Origin: Oscillospiraceae bacterium | Lineage (GTDB): Bacteria > Bacillota > Clostridia > Oscillospirales > Oscillospiraceae | NCBI GenBank assembly: GCA_017415775.1 | Contig: JAFQFC010000047.1 | Location: forward strand, 1-52,726 | Direction of reading: 5' to 3' | Length of the DNA stretch: 52,726 bases | Shown: one piece after another, positions 44,196 through 51,381 of the stretch | Numbering within the stretch: position 1 is the stretch's first letter | Layout: each line of letters begins with the position of its first letter | Notes under the pieces: generated by a model | Told to the model about the DNA's origin: nothing | What the model saw: the letters and a program-made list of their open reading frames with translations, nothing else | The model's database searches: none | Made by a program: the position numbers and the translations under genes

Positions 44196-45239
44196 TTATT
44201 CCTCGTCGATCTTGCCCCGGGCGTGAAGCACGTCGTCGGCAGTGAGTTCCATCAGCTGCTCCCGGGTCACAGATTCCAGCTTGGCCAGACGGTTGTTCTG
44301 GGCCACCACAATGTTTTCAAAGAGGTTGCGTACGCCGCGTCCGTTGCCGAAGGACTCCTGATCGGCGCTCTCCTCGGCGATGTAGTCCCGGACCAGCGGC
44401 CGGGCATCCTCCGTCAGCGTATAGCAGCTGCCCTTGCAGCGCATGTCGAAAATGCCCATCATCTCCTCCACCGAGTAGTCGGGGAAGAACATGAAGCGGT
44501 TGAAGCGGCTCTCCAGACCGGGGTTGGAGTGGACGAAATCCTCCATCAGCTCGGTGTAGCCCGCCACGATCACCACCAGATCGTCCCGGTGGTCCTCCAT
44601 GGCCTTGAGGATGGTGTCGATGGCCTCCTGGCCGAAGTCGTTCTCGCTCTTTCCGTTGAGGGCGTAGGCCTCGTCGATGAAAAGGACGCCGCCCATGGCC
44701 TTGTCGATGACCTTTTTCGTCTTGATGGCCGTCTGGCCTACGTAGCCTGCCACCAGACCGCTGCGGTCCACCTCCACCAGCTGGCCCTTCGAGAGGATGC
44801 CGAGAGAGTGGTAGATGCGGCTCATGAGCCGGGCCATCATGGTCTTGCCGGTGCCGGGATTGCCGGAAAATACCATGTGGAGGGACAGCTCGGCGGTGGG
44901 CAGATCATGCTCCCGGCGCAGCTTGTACACCTTCACCATGTTGATGAGGCTGCGGACCTCCTCCTTGATGATCTCCAGACCGATGTAGCCGTCCAGCTCC
45001 GAGAGCAGGTCCTCCAGCTTCTCGGGCGGTGCCACTTCCTCCTCCGGCTCCGGGTCGGACACCTTGGCGTCAGCGGCCTTGGTTTTGGGCTGCTCGGCCT
45101 TGGGCGCGGCAGGGGCCACGGGGGCGGCAGGGGCGGCGGGAGCGCCCCAGAAGTCGCTGTTCATGCGCTTGAGTCCGTTTTCCGTCATGGTGCGGATCAC
45201 GTCCAGCTGCTGCAGGATGATTTTATCTTTCTGATCCAT
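44196..45239 (-). CDS. AAA+ ATPase of the CbbX/SpoVK type
   Basis: 347 aa. An N-terminal ~80 residues contain a Pro/Ala linker (GAPAAPAAPVAPAAP) followed by an acidic stretch. Then a single AAA+ module: LDGYIGLEIIKEEV, Walker A GNPGTGKT (about 125-132), Walker B GVLFIDEAYAL (about 183-193), sensor 1 VIVAGYT and arginine finger LESRFNR. The closest recognisable group is CbbX/SpoVK (remodelling ATPases). The proline-rich N-terminus may tether it to a partner. Spaced 12 bases after the Gx transporter gene, in the ApbE operon. Confidence 0.85.
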   Translation of the reverse strand: MDQKDKIILQQLDVIRTMTENGLKRMNSDFWGAPAAPAAPVAPAAPKAEQPKTKAADAKVSDPEPEEEVAPPEKLEDLLSELDGYIGLEIIKEEVRSLINMVKVYKLRREHDLPTAELSLHMVFSGNPGTGKTMMARLMSRIYHSLGILSKGQLVEVDRSGLVAGYVGQTAIKTKKVIDKAMGGVLFIDEAYALNGKSENDFGQEAIDTILKAMEDHRDDLVVIVAGYTELMEDFVHSNPGLESRFNRFMFFPDYSVEEMMGIFDMRCKGSCYTLTEDARPLVRDYIAEESADQESFGNGRGVRNLFENIVVAQNNRLAKLESVTREQLMELTADDVLHARGKIDEE

Positions 45240-45251
45240 AGTAAACTCCTT

Positions 45252-45764
45252 TTAGTGGGAGAGATGTACGTTTTTCATGGCCCGGAACAGCAGGCTTGCG
45301 ATGAAGCCGGTCAGCGTACCGGTGATGAGGGATACCCCCAGCAGTACCGGGAGGTAGCCGATGACCGCCGTATCGCCCAGGGTGATGCAGGCGGCTGCGA
45401 TCTGGCCTACGTTGTGGGCGGCGGCGCCGCCGATGGACACGCCGAAAACGCTGAGGCGGCGGCATTGCTTCAAACCGATCATCACCAGCATGGCCAATAC
45501 GCCGCCCATGAGGGAGTACAGCAGCGCCGAGAAGTTGCCGGCGAAGAGGGAGGCCAGCAGGCAGCGGGCGATGAGGATGGTCAGGGCGGGGAGGGCCCCC
45601 AGCTCATACAGAGCGAAGAGGGTCACGATGTTGGCGAGGCCCAGCTTCACGCCGGGCAGGGGGATGGCCGCCGTGACGGGGAAGAGGTTCTCCATCACGC
45701 TCAGGCCCAGGGCCAGGGCCGTCAGCACGGCGCCCAGAGCGATGTCTTTGGTTTTGCTGTGCAT
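45252..45764 (-). CDS. Gx transporter family protein (HepS I-like membrane protein)
   Basis: 170 aa from the ATG at 45764, with AAGGAGG 9 nt upstream. Five or six hydrophobic helices, with FPVTAAIPLPGVKLGLANIVTLFALY characteristic of the 'Gx transporter'/heptaprenyl diphosphate synthase component I family. Members usually neighbour NusG-II proteins and ApbE, as here, in loci linked to flavinylated membrane electron transfer or quinone supply (family context). An 11-bp leader hairpin sits just upstream. Confidence 0.85.
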   Translation of the reverse strand: MHSKTKDIALGAVLTALALGLSVMENLFPVTAAIPLPGVKLGLANIVTLFALYELGALPALTILIARCLLASLFAGNFSALLYSLMGGVLAMLVMIGLKQCRRLSVFGVSIGGAAAHNVGQIAAACITLGDTAVIGYLPVLLGVSLITGTLTGFIASLLFRAMKNVHLSH

Positions 45765-45785
45765 GACGGTGTGCCTCCTTTTCTT

Positions 45786-45810
45786 TCGTCGCAAACGGGG
45801 TTTGCGACGA
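45786..45810. promoter_or_regulatory. Leader hairpin TCGTCGCAAAC, copy 2
   Basis: Identical 11-bp stem and GGG loop to 26997-27021, again followed by GTTTTTGC on the plus strand, and again directly upstream of a minus-strand ribosome site. It lies in the 65-bp gap between the NusG-II and Gx genes. Confidence 0.6.
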
Positions 45811-45829
45811 GTTTTTGCTGCTTGCTGCC

Positions 45830-46222
45830 CTACCCGATCACCAGATCCGGGCCGCTGCCGCTGCCCACCAGCTTGATGACCACCTGCTCGGGCAGGCACA
45901 CGATGCTCTGTCCGGGATGGGTGGCCCGCCCGGTGCGCACGCAGTCCTGGGTGGGGCAGTCGCTGTGGGTGACGGCAATGCTCTCGCCGTCGCAGACGAT
46001 CTGCAGGTGATACTGGCCCTCCACGGTGATCTCCCGGGGCTGACGCAGCTCCCCACGGGCGATCTCCTGGCCCTGATGGGTGATGATGTAGGTGGCCGGA
46101 CCGCTGCGGCCCAGTCCGCCGTAGAACCACCATGCGCTGCCCAAGGCCAGCGCCGCCACCAGCACCACCACGATGGCGTCAAAGAAGGTGGGGCGCAGCT
46201 TAGGAGAGGACTTGGACTTCAT
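45830..46222 (-). CDS. NusG domain II-containing membrane protein
   Basis: 130 aa. N-terminal transmembrane anchor (about 14-34, FFDAIVVVLVAALALGSAWWF), then an exported NusG-II beta-barrel with the SDCPTQDC cysteine pair (about 87-94), VRTGRATHPGQSIVCLPEQVVIKL typical of the family. Overlaps the end of apbE by 23 bp. It usually accompanies Gx transporter and ApbE genes; the Cys pair may be redox active or bind a cofactor outside the membrane (inference). Confidence 0.85.
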   Translation of the reverse strand: MKSKSSPKLRPTFFDAIVVVLVAALALGSAWWFYGGLGRSGPATYIITHQGQEIARGELRQPREITVEGQYHLQIVCDGESIAVTHSDCPTQDCVRTGRATHPGQSIVCLPEQVVIKLVGSGSGPDLVIG

Positions 46223-47213
46223 AGGCCCCTCCTTCCTCGGTGGTCACCCGCCCGGCCAGGCCGGGGGTGTACAAAAGGCGGTGGTCGGCGGTGATGAGGA
46301 TCATGTCGAACTCGGCCCGGTTGGCGGACCAGAAGCTGACAGCCCCCGCCTCGCCCATGACGTACAGGGCGGTGGAGTAAGCGTCGGCCATGGTGCCGTT
46401 ACCACACACAATGGTGACGGATAAAAGGTCGCTCATGGCGGGAATGCCGGTTTTCGGGTCTAAAATGTGCTGATATACGGTGCCGTCCCCGGCGGTGAAG
46501 TACCGCTGATAGCCGCCGGAGGTGACGGCAAACTGGTTGCTGAGCTGCACCATGGCGGCGGTGGCGGCGGCGTCCATCGGATCCCGGACCGCCACATTCC
46601 AGAAGCTGCCGTCGGGCTTGGTGCCGTGGGCGTACACGTTGCCGCCCAGGCTGATCCAGCCGCCGGTCATGCCGCCGTCACGGTAGAGCCGGGCGATCAC
46701 GTCGCTGGCGTAGCCCTTGGCGATGCCGCCCAGATCGATGGCGCAGCCCTGATCCAGGGTGGCGGCGGCGCCGCTGAGGCGCAGGTGGTGGCTGCCCACC
46801 AGAGGCAGCAGAGCGGCGATCTCGCCCCCGGTCAGTACCCGGGGGTTCTCGCCGTGGATGTTCCACGCCTCCACCAGCGGGGCGATGGTCACGTCGAAAA
46901 CGCCGCCGGTGATGTCGGCATAGTGCAGCGCAGCATCCAGCAGCGCCGCCGTCTCGTCCGACAGCTGCGCTGTGCCGGTTTCGTTGAGGATGGATACGTC
47001 GCTGCCGGCCCGGGTGCGGGACAGGAGGGACTCCAGGCGGTTGATCTCCTGCGCCGCCTCCGTCAGCAGGGCTTCGGCATCCTCGCCCACGGCGTAGAGA
47101 TCCATCACCGTGTCCATGGCGAAGATCTGCCTTGTGGCTTCCGGCTGTCTGGCACCGCAGCCGGTGAGCAGGAGCAGCAGCGCCAGCAGAAGGGGGATGT
47201 ATTTGGTTTTCAT
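46200..47213 (-). CDS. apbE: FAD:protein FMN transferase
   Basis: 337 aa lipoprotein: MKTKYIPLL core and lipobox LLTGC (about 15-19), so it acts outside the membrane. ApbE motifs are AMDTVMDL, GGVFDVTIAPL, DLGGIAKGYASD, ISLGGNVYAHG, AVTSGGYQRYF, HILDPKTG and MADAYSTALYV. It covalently attaches FMN to threonines of exported flavoproteins such as Rnf/Nqr subunits. Start ATG 47213 has AAGGAGG 9 nt upstream. First gene of apbE-nusGII-Gx-AAA-lipoprotein. No flavin-acceptor protein is evident in the window. Confidence 0.92.
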   Translation of the reverse strand: MKTKYIPLLLALLLLLTGCGARQPEATRQIFAMDTVMDLYAVGEDAEALLTEAAQEINRLESLLSRTRAGSDVSILNETGTAQLSDETAALLDAALHYADITGGVFDVTIAPLVEAWNIHGENPRVLTGGEIAALLPLVGSHHLRLSGAAATLDQGCAIDLGGIAKGYASDVIARLYRDGGMTGGWISLGGNVYAHGTKPDGSFWNVAVRDPMDAAATAAMVQLSNQFAVTSGGYQRYFTAGDGTVYQHILDPKTGIPAMSDLLSVTIVCGNGTMADAYSTALYVMGEAGAVSFWSANRAEFDMILITADHRLLYTPGLAGRVTTEEGGAYEVQVLS

Positions 47214-47242
47214 GGTGCTGCACCTCCTTGATACGTAAGTTC

Positions 47243-47432
47243 CAAAGGCTCCCTCTGATGAGGGAGCTGGCACGGCGTCAGCCGTGACTGAGGGATTGTT
47301 GAACTGCGTTGTCGATGTACTCGCAAACACTGCGGAAATGATGGTTGACTTCGTAGGGGCGGGTCTCTGTGCCCGCCCGCAGGATATGCCATCGGGAGGG
47401 GACGGAGCCCCTCCCCTACAGGGAGAGAGGGG
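47243..47432 (+). repeat. CTCCCT two-hairpin repeat plus GTAGGGG repeat
   Basis: GGCTCCCTCTGATGAGGGAGCTG, variable stem GGCACGGC-gtca-GCCGTG, then ACTGAGGGA (47248-47296). It is the same frame as 12541-12592 and 461-512 (both reverse) but with a different inner stem. Bases 47352-47418 are GTAGGGGCGGG...CCCGCCC and GGGAGGGGACGGAGCCCCTCCCC blocks. Confidence 0.7.
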
Positions 47433-47435
47433 AGA

Positions 47436-47515
47436 ATGAATTGCCCGCTGGGCATGAATTGGCCTTCGGCCATGAATTGCCCGCTGGGCATGAATTGCGC
47501 CTTGCGGCGCATTGT
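47436..47515 (+). repeat. Mini-hairpin array with exact ATGAATT linkers
   Basis: ATGAATT occurs exactly four times (47436, 47454, 47472, 47490), period 18. The hairpins between are GCCC-gct-GGGC, GGCC-ttc-GGCC and GCCC-gct-GGGC, and a final GCGCC-ttgc-GGCGC follows. It lies just past the recR stop. Confidence 0.85.
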
Positions 47516-47533
47516 GAGGTCAGATGGCTGTCC

Positions 47534-48133
47534 TCACAGCTCCCGGCGGCCCTCCAGCGCACGCATCAGCGTGGCGTCGTCGGCGAATTCCAGATGTCCG
47601 CCCACGGGGATGCCGTAGGCAAGGCGGGTCACCTTCACGCCGAAGGGCTTCAGCAGGCGGGAAATGTACAGCGCCGTGGCCTCGCCCTCGGTGTTGGGGT
47701 TGGTGGCCATGATGACCTCGTCGATGCCGCCGACGGCCACCCGCTCCATCAGGGATTTGATCTCCAGATCGTCGGGGCCCACATGGTGCATGGGGGACAG
47801 GACGCCGTGGAGCACGTGGTAGCGGCCGGTGAACTCCCGGCTGCGCTCAATGGCCATCACGTCCCGGGGGTCGGCCACCACGCAGATGGTGCGCTCGTCC
47901 CGCTTGGGGCTGGCGCACACGCCGCACAGGCCGCCTGCGGTGAGATTGCGGCACACGGGGCACAGGGTCACGGTGCGCTTGGCTTCCATAATGGCGTCAG
48001 CGAACGCCTGCGCCTCCTCTAGAGGCAGGCCCAGCACATGAAAGGCCAGACGCTGGGCGGACTTGCCGCCGATGCCCGGCAGGCTTGCAAATTGCTCCAC
48101 CAGTTTTTCCAGCGGTGCAGGGAAGTATTCCAT
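47534..48133 (-). CDS. recR: Recombination protein RecR
   Basis: 199 aa, full length. Helix-hairpin-helix LPGIGGKSAQRLAFH (about 18-32), zinc finger C58-x2-C61 and C70-x2-C73 (LCPVCRNLTAGGLCGVC), Toprim domain starting ICVVADPRDVMAIE and a C-terminal YGIPVGGHLEFADDATLMRAL. Works with RecF/RecO in recombinational repair. It is flanked on both sides by mini-hairpin arrays in inverted orientation. No dnaX gene precedes it, unlike many Firmicutes. Confidence 0.95.
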   Translation of the reverse strand: MEYFPAPLEKLVEQFASLPGIGGKSAQRLAFHVLGLPLEEAQAFADAIMEAKRTVTLCPVCRNLTAGGLCGVCASPKRDERTICVVADPRDVMAIERSREFTGRYHVLHGVLSPMHHVGPDDLEIKSLMERVAVGGIDEVIMATNPNTEGEATALYISRLLKPFGVKVTRLAYGIPVGGHLEFADDATLMRALEGRREL

Positions 48134-48155
48134 AGAGTGTTCCTCCGAAATCTAT

Positions 48156-48240
48156 GCGCCCATAGGGCGCGAATCATGCCGCAAGGCAATTCATGCAGCG
48201 ACAGCTGCAATTCATGCCCGCTGGGCAAATCATTGGCTCC
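48156..48240 (-). repeat. Mini-hairpin array with AATTCAT linkers in recR leader
   Basis: GCGCCC-ata-GGGCGC, GAATCAT, GCC-gcaa-GGC, AATTCAT (48188), GCAGC-gaca-GCTGC, AATTCAT (48209), GCCC-gct-GGGC, AAATCAT. AATTCAT is the reverse complement of the ATGAATT linker beyond the other end of recR. On the minus strand it precedes the recR ribosome site. Confidence 0.8.
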
Positions 48241-48248
48241 GCCGAGAC

Positions 48249-48893
48249 TTACCCCCGCAGCTCCTGGATGCGTGCAGGGATGTCGGCAGCCTTATACACG
48301 GCGCTGCCGGCCACCAGCACGTTGGCGCCGCTGTGGATGCACAGGGGGGCGGTGTTGGGATCCACGCCGCCATCCACTTCCAGCTCGCAGCCGGGGTTCA
48401 TGGCGTCGATGTAGCGGCGGATCTGCTGCACCTTGGGCATCATGTCGGCCATGAACTTCTGGCCGCCGAAACCGGGCTCCACGGTCATGACCAGGATCAT
48501 CTCCACCTCATTGATGAAGGGCAGCACGGCGGAAGCGGGGGTCTTGGGCTTGACCACCACGCCGGCCTTCTTGCCCTTTTCGTGGATGATGCGCAGTGCC
48601 TCGTGGATGTTCTCCTCGGTGTCGGACTCCACGTGGCAGGTGACGATGTCGGCGCCTGCGTCGCAGAACTCACCCACGTAGCGCACGGGGCGGTCGATCA
48701 TCAGATGCACGTCCAGCGGCAGCTCGGTGGTGGGCCGGATGGACTTGACCACGGGGATGCCGATGGTGATGTTGGGCACAAACAGGCCGTCCATCACGTC
48801 CACATGGACATAGTCGGCGGCGCTGATGCGCTCAATGTCCCGCTGCAGGTTGGCAAAGTCGGCCGAGAGGATAGAGGGGGAGATCTTGATCAT
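48249..48893 (-). CDS. rpe: Ribulose-phosphate 3-epimerase
   Basis: 214 aa TIM barrel of normal length, interconverting ribulose 5-phosphate and xylulose 5-phosphate. Motifs: SPSILSADFANL, HVDVMDGLFVPNITIG, DVHLMIDRP, TVEPGFGGQKF and the phosphate-binding VDGGV and NVLVAGSAVY. Start ATG 48893 with AAGGAAGG 8-9 nt upstream; the frame remains open upstream through the leader. It is preceded by a ~190-nt leader with strong folding potential. Confidence 0.94.
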   Translation of the reverse strand: MIKISPSILSADFANLQRDIERISAADYVHVDVMDGLFVPNITIGIPVVKSIRPTTELPLDVHLMIDRPVRYVGEFCDAGADIVTCHVESDTEENIHEALRIIHEKGKKAGVVVKPKTPASAVLPFINEVEMILVMTVEPGFGGQKFMADMMPKVQQIRRYIDAMNPGCELEVDGGVDPNTAPLCIHSGANVLVAGSAVYKAADIPARIQELRG

Positions 48894-49117
48894 GGCGAAA
48901 CCTTCCTTTCTGATGTGGCGCACCGCGGCGAAGCCGTCGGCATAGGATGATGCTGAGCGGTCCGAAGCGGCGTCATCACGGCAGCCGCCTGTTCGTCCCA
49001 CGGTCTGTGCCGCAGGCTCGGACGCTCTGGAGATAGGGGGTCGGCGGCTTCGGTCGCCGGCCCTCAATGGGCATAAGATAACTCATATATTATAACGCCG
49101 ACCGCCCTTCTTTGCAA
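48894..49117 (-). promoter_or_regulatory. rpe promoter and long structured leader
   Basis: Minus-strand promoter: TTGCAA at 49112-49117, 17 bp, TATAAT at 49089-49094. The ~190-nt leader contains stems GGG.CGGCG/CGCCG.CCC, CGTCC..GGGACG and GATGA..TCATC, with an alternative GCGGC/GCCGC pairing that overlaps the last. No T-box, TPP, FMN, THF or cobalamin signature recognised. A cis-regulatory RNA is possible but unproven. Confidence 0.5.
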
Positions 49118-49211
49118 GGCGGAAGCGAGATTTTACCCCACGGCGGTGGGGAGAAAAGCGGTGCTTCGCTGCGGCAATCGTGACAAAACTGTGAATTTTG
49201 CGCCTTGCCCC

Positions 49212-49240
49212 TTTACCTTGGCGGAATTTTGGCGTAGAAT
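49212..49240 (+). promoter_or_regulatory. Promoter of the zinc-ribbon membrane gene
   Basis: TTTACC (49212-49217), 17 bp, TAGAAT (49235-49240), 43 bases before the ATG. Divergent from rpe. Confidence 0.5.
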
Positions 49241-49283
49241 AGGGCTGTCCTCAAAGGACCACCACAGATAAGGAAGGCATTCT

Positions 49284-49697
49284 ATGGGTATCTTTCGCAA
49301 AATCGGCAATGCGCTGGCCCGCTTCATGTATGGCCGCAACGGCGCAGACCATCTGGGTCTTTTCACCGTCTGGACCGCCATTGCTCTGGATATCGTGAAT
49401 ATGTTCGTCAAGAACGATCTTGCCTACGGCATCATCGGCACTGTGTCCGGCGTGCTGGTGTTCTGGGCGCTGTTCCGCATGTTCTCCAAGAACCTGGCAA
49501 AGCGCCGGGCTGAGAACGCCAAGTTCCTGCAGAAGGTCTGGTGGCCCATCAAGGGCAAGTTCCACCGCATGAAGGACAAGGACCATAAATATTTCACCTG
49601 CCCCACCTGCCGCACCGTCTGCCGTGTGCCCCGGGGCAAGGGGAAGATCGTCATTACCTGCCCCAAGTGCCGCGGCCGCATCGAGGGCAAAAGCTGA
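49284..49697 (+). CDS. Small membrane protein with C-terminal zinc ribbon
   Basis: 137 aa. Two hydrophobic segments at about 25-42 (GLFTVWTAIALDIVNMF) and 47-66 (AYGIIGTVSGVLVFWALF), a basic stretch, then a zinc ribbon C-x2-C ... C-x2-C (CPTCRTVCRV and CPKCRGRIEG) at the C-terminus. Probably an inner-membrane protein with a cytoplasmic ribbon. AAGGAAGG precedes ATG 49284. Own promoter and terminator. Function unknown. Confidence 0.75.
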   Translation: MGIFRKIGNALARFMYGRNGADHLGLFTVWTAIALDIVNMFVKNDLAYGIIGTVSGVLVFWALFRMFSKNLAKRRAENAKFLQKVWWPIKGKFHRMKDKDHKYFTCPTCRTVCRVPRGKGKIVITCPKCRGRIEGKS

Positions 49698-49712
49698 GCC
49701 TTTGTTTTCCAC

Positions 49713-49741
49713 AAGGACACTCCACCCGGGGTGTCCTTTTT
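49713..49741 (+). terminator. Terminator after the zinc-ribbon gene
   Basis: AAGGACAC.CC pairs with GG.GTGTCCTT, followed by TTTTT. Confidence 0.85.
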
Positions 49742-49817
49742 GCTTGCCTGAAAACAAAACGAGCAAACTCTTTTTCTCTTCCCCCGGCCCGTGGCGCAGC
49801 ATTGGCGCACGGGCCTG

Positions 49818-49862
49818 TGATTGTGATTGAGATTGCAATTGCCATTGCTATTGTTATTGGCA
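49818..49862 (+). repeat. Degenerate hexamer repeat NNATTG x7
   Basis: ATTG recurs at 49820, 49826, 49832, 49838, 49844, 49850 and 49856, exactly every 6 bases, while the two bases between vary (tg, ag, ca, cc, ct, tt). It lies 45 bases past the stop of the DUF6291-like gene. Nothing else is seen in 49742-49904. Confidence 0.8.
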
Positions 49863-49904
49863 TCACTTGCATGCACTTGCTGCGTTTTTGATGCATTTGC
49901 ATGG

Positions 49905-50297
49905 CTACAGGTATCGCTCGATGATGCCCGGATCGTTGTAGGCCGCCATGCGGCCCTGTCCCACGGCGGTGCGGGGTGCGGTGCGGGGGAAGTCCCGGAC
50001 CTTCTCCTCCCGGGCAGGAGGGGGCGTGGACGCAGGTGCAGCCTGCTCCCAGCGCTTGCCGGCGGCCTGCCGCCGCTTCTCCACGATCTGCTCGTAGCGC
50101 TGCGTGTCGTGATCCATGTCGGGCAGGATGGCGTTCCACGCAAAGAGGAGGAAGGGGTCGTCGCTTTGCAGCTGCTGCCCCGTTTCGCCGTAGTCCAGAA
50201 TGGCGGCGAACAGCTGCCCCAGCTGCTGGTGGTTCAGCAGCCGCAGGGAGCTTCTCCAGCGGAAATACAGCATGACGCCCGGTTTCTTTTTGGCCAT
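49905..50297 (-). CDS. DUF6291-like phage-type protein
   Basis: 130 aa from ATG 50297 (GGAGGTGG upstream). The start KKKPGVMLYFRWRSSLRLL and then QLFAAILDYGETGQQL, FAWNAILPDMDHDTQRYEQIVEKRRQAAGKRW match, as I recall it, the DUF6291 family found next to phage replication genes. The C-terminal third is Pro/Ala-rich and low in complexity. It stands alone without phage neighbours, so it is a remnant or a domesticated gene. The frame extends upstream without a ribosome site. Confidence 0.7.
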   Translation of the reverse strand: MAKKKPGVMLYFRWRSSLRLLNHQQLGQLFAAILDYGETGQQLQSDDPFLLFAWNAILPDMDHDTQRYEQIVEKRRQAAGKRWEQAAPASTPPPAREEKVRDFPRTAPRTAVGQGRMAAYNDPGIIERYL

Positions 50298-50502
50298 GAA
50301 AAACCACCTCCTATCAATAGGCGCCCGGAGCCCCTTTTTTGCACGCCAATGGGCAAATCTTTTGCAAAAAGAAGAAAAATTTTTCTGCATTTTCGGTTTG
50401 ACGGCGAAAAACGGTTGCCACTGCCCAAAAATAGGACTATAATGATTTAATGAGAAAAAGTAACGGTCCATCGGCCGGATGAGAAAAGGAAGTGCTGATT
50501 GT

Positions 50503-51381
50503 ATGAAGATCATCGACATTTTGAAGCAGGATACCCTGTCCATGTCCTTTGAGGTGTTCCCTCCCAAAACAGATGCCGCCTTTGACAGCGTCAAGTCCGC
50601 CACGGAGGAGATCGCCGCCCTGAACCCCGCCTTCATGTCCGTCACCTACGGCGCCGGCGGCGGCACCAGCGCCTACACGCTGGAGATCGCCCGCAACATC
50701 GAGGCCAAGTACGGTGTGCCCATGCTGGCCCACCTGACCTGCGTCTCCTCCACCCGTGAGATGGTCTCGGATCGCATCGCTGCCATGAAGGCTGCCGGCA
50801 TCCACAACGTCATGGCCCTGCGTGGCGACCTGACGCCGGAGCTGGAGGGTGCCGACCGCAGCAACTGGCCCTACCGCTACGCCGTGGACCTGATCCGTGA
50901 GCTGGTGGAAAGCGGCGGCGACTTCTGCATCGGCGGCGCCTGCTACCCGGAGATCCATCCCGAAAGCACCAACCAGAAGGAGGACATCGCCCACATCAAG
51001 GCCAAGGTGGAGGCGGGCTGCCAGTTCCTCACCACCCAGATGTTCTTCGACAATAACCTCCTCTACAACTTCCTCTATAAGCTGCGTGAGGCGGGCGTCA
51101 CCGTGCCGGTGGTGGCCGGCATCATGCCCATCACCAACGCCAATCAGGTGGAGCGTGCCATCAAGCTCTCCGGCTCCCATATGCCCCAGCGGTTCAAGAG
51201 TCTGGTGGACAAGTTCGGCACCGACGGCGCCGCCATGAAGCAGGCCGGCATCATCTACGCCACCGACCAGATCATCGACCTCTACGCCAACGGCGTCACC
51301 AATATCCACGTCTATACCATGAATAAGCCGGACGTGGCGGCCCAGATCCAGCGCAACCTCTCCGATATCTTAGGCAAATGA
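50503..51381 (+). CDS. metF: Methylenetetrahydrofolate reductase
   Basis: 292 aa FAD-dependent TIM barrel making 5-methyl-THF from 5,10-methylene-THF. SMSFEVFPPKTD at the start (catalytic Glu in FEVFPPK), SVTYGAGGG, HLTCVSSTRE, ALRGDLTP, GGACYPEIHPES, TTQMFFDNN and AGIMPITN are MTHFR signatures. Start ATG 50503 (AAAGGAAG upstream) rather than an in-frame ATG 8 codons earlier. It overlaps the MetH-activation gene, forming a methionine/methyl-folate unit. Confidence 0.94.
   Translation: MKIIDILKQDTLSMSFEVFPPKTDAAFDSVKSATEEIAALNPAFMSVTYGAGGGTSAYTLEIARNIEAKYGVPMLAHLTCVSSTREMVSDRIAAMKAAGIHNVMALRGDLTPELEGADRSNWPYRYAVDLIRELVESGGDFCIGGACYPEIHPESTNQKEDIAHIKAKVEAGCQFLTTQMFFDNNLLYNFLYKLREAGVTVPVVAGIMPITNANQVERAIKLSGSHMPQRFKSLVDKFGTDGAAMKQAGIIYATDQIIDLYANGVTNIHVYTMNKPDVAAQIQRNLSDILGK

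Noticed and set aside
47436..47515. CRISPR array
   Set aside because: The repeated unit is only 7 nt and the intervening pieces are palindromic and 11-14 nt, unlike 23-37 nt repeats with unique spacers. No cas genes are present.
48894..49094. T-box or known metabolite riboswitch in the rpe leader
   Set aside because: No T-box GGTGG core, TPP, FMN, THF, SAM or ZTP consensus was recognisable. It is kept only as an unassigned leader.
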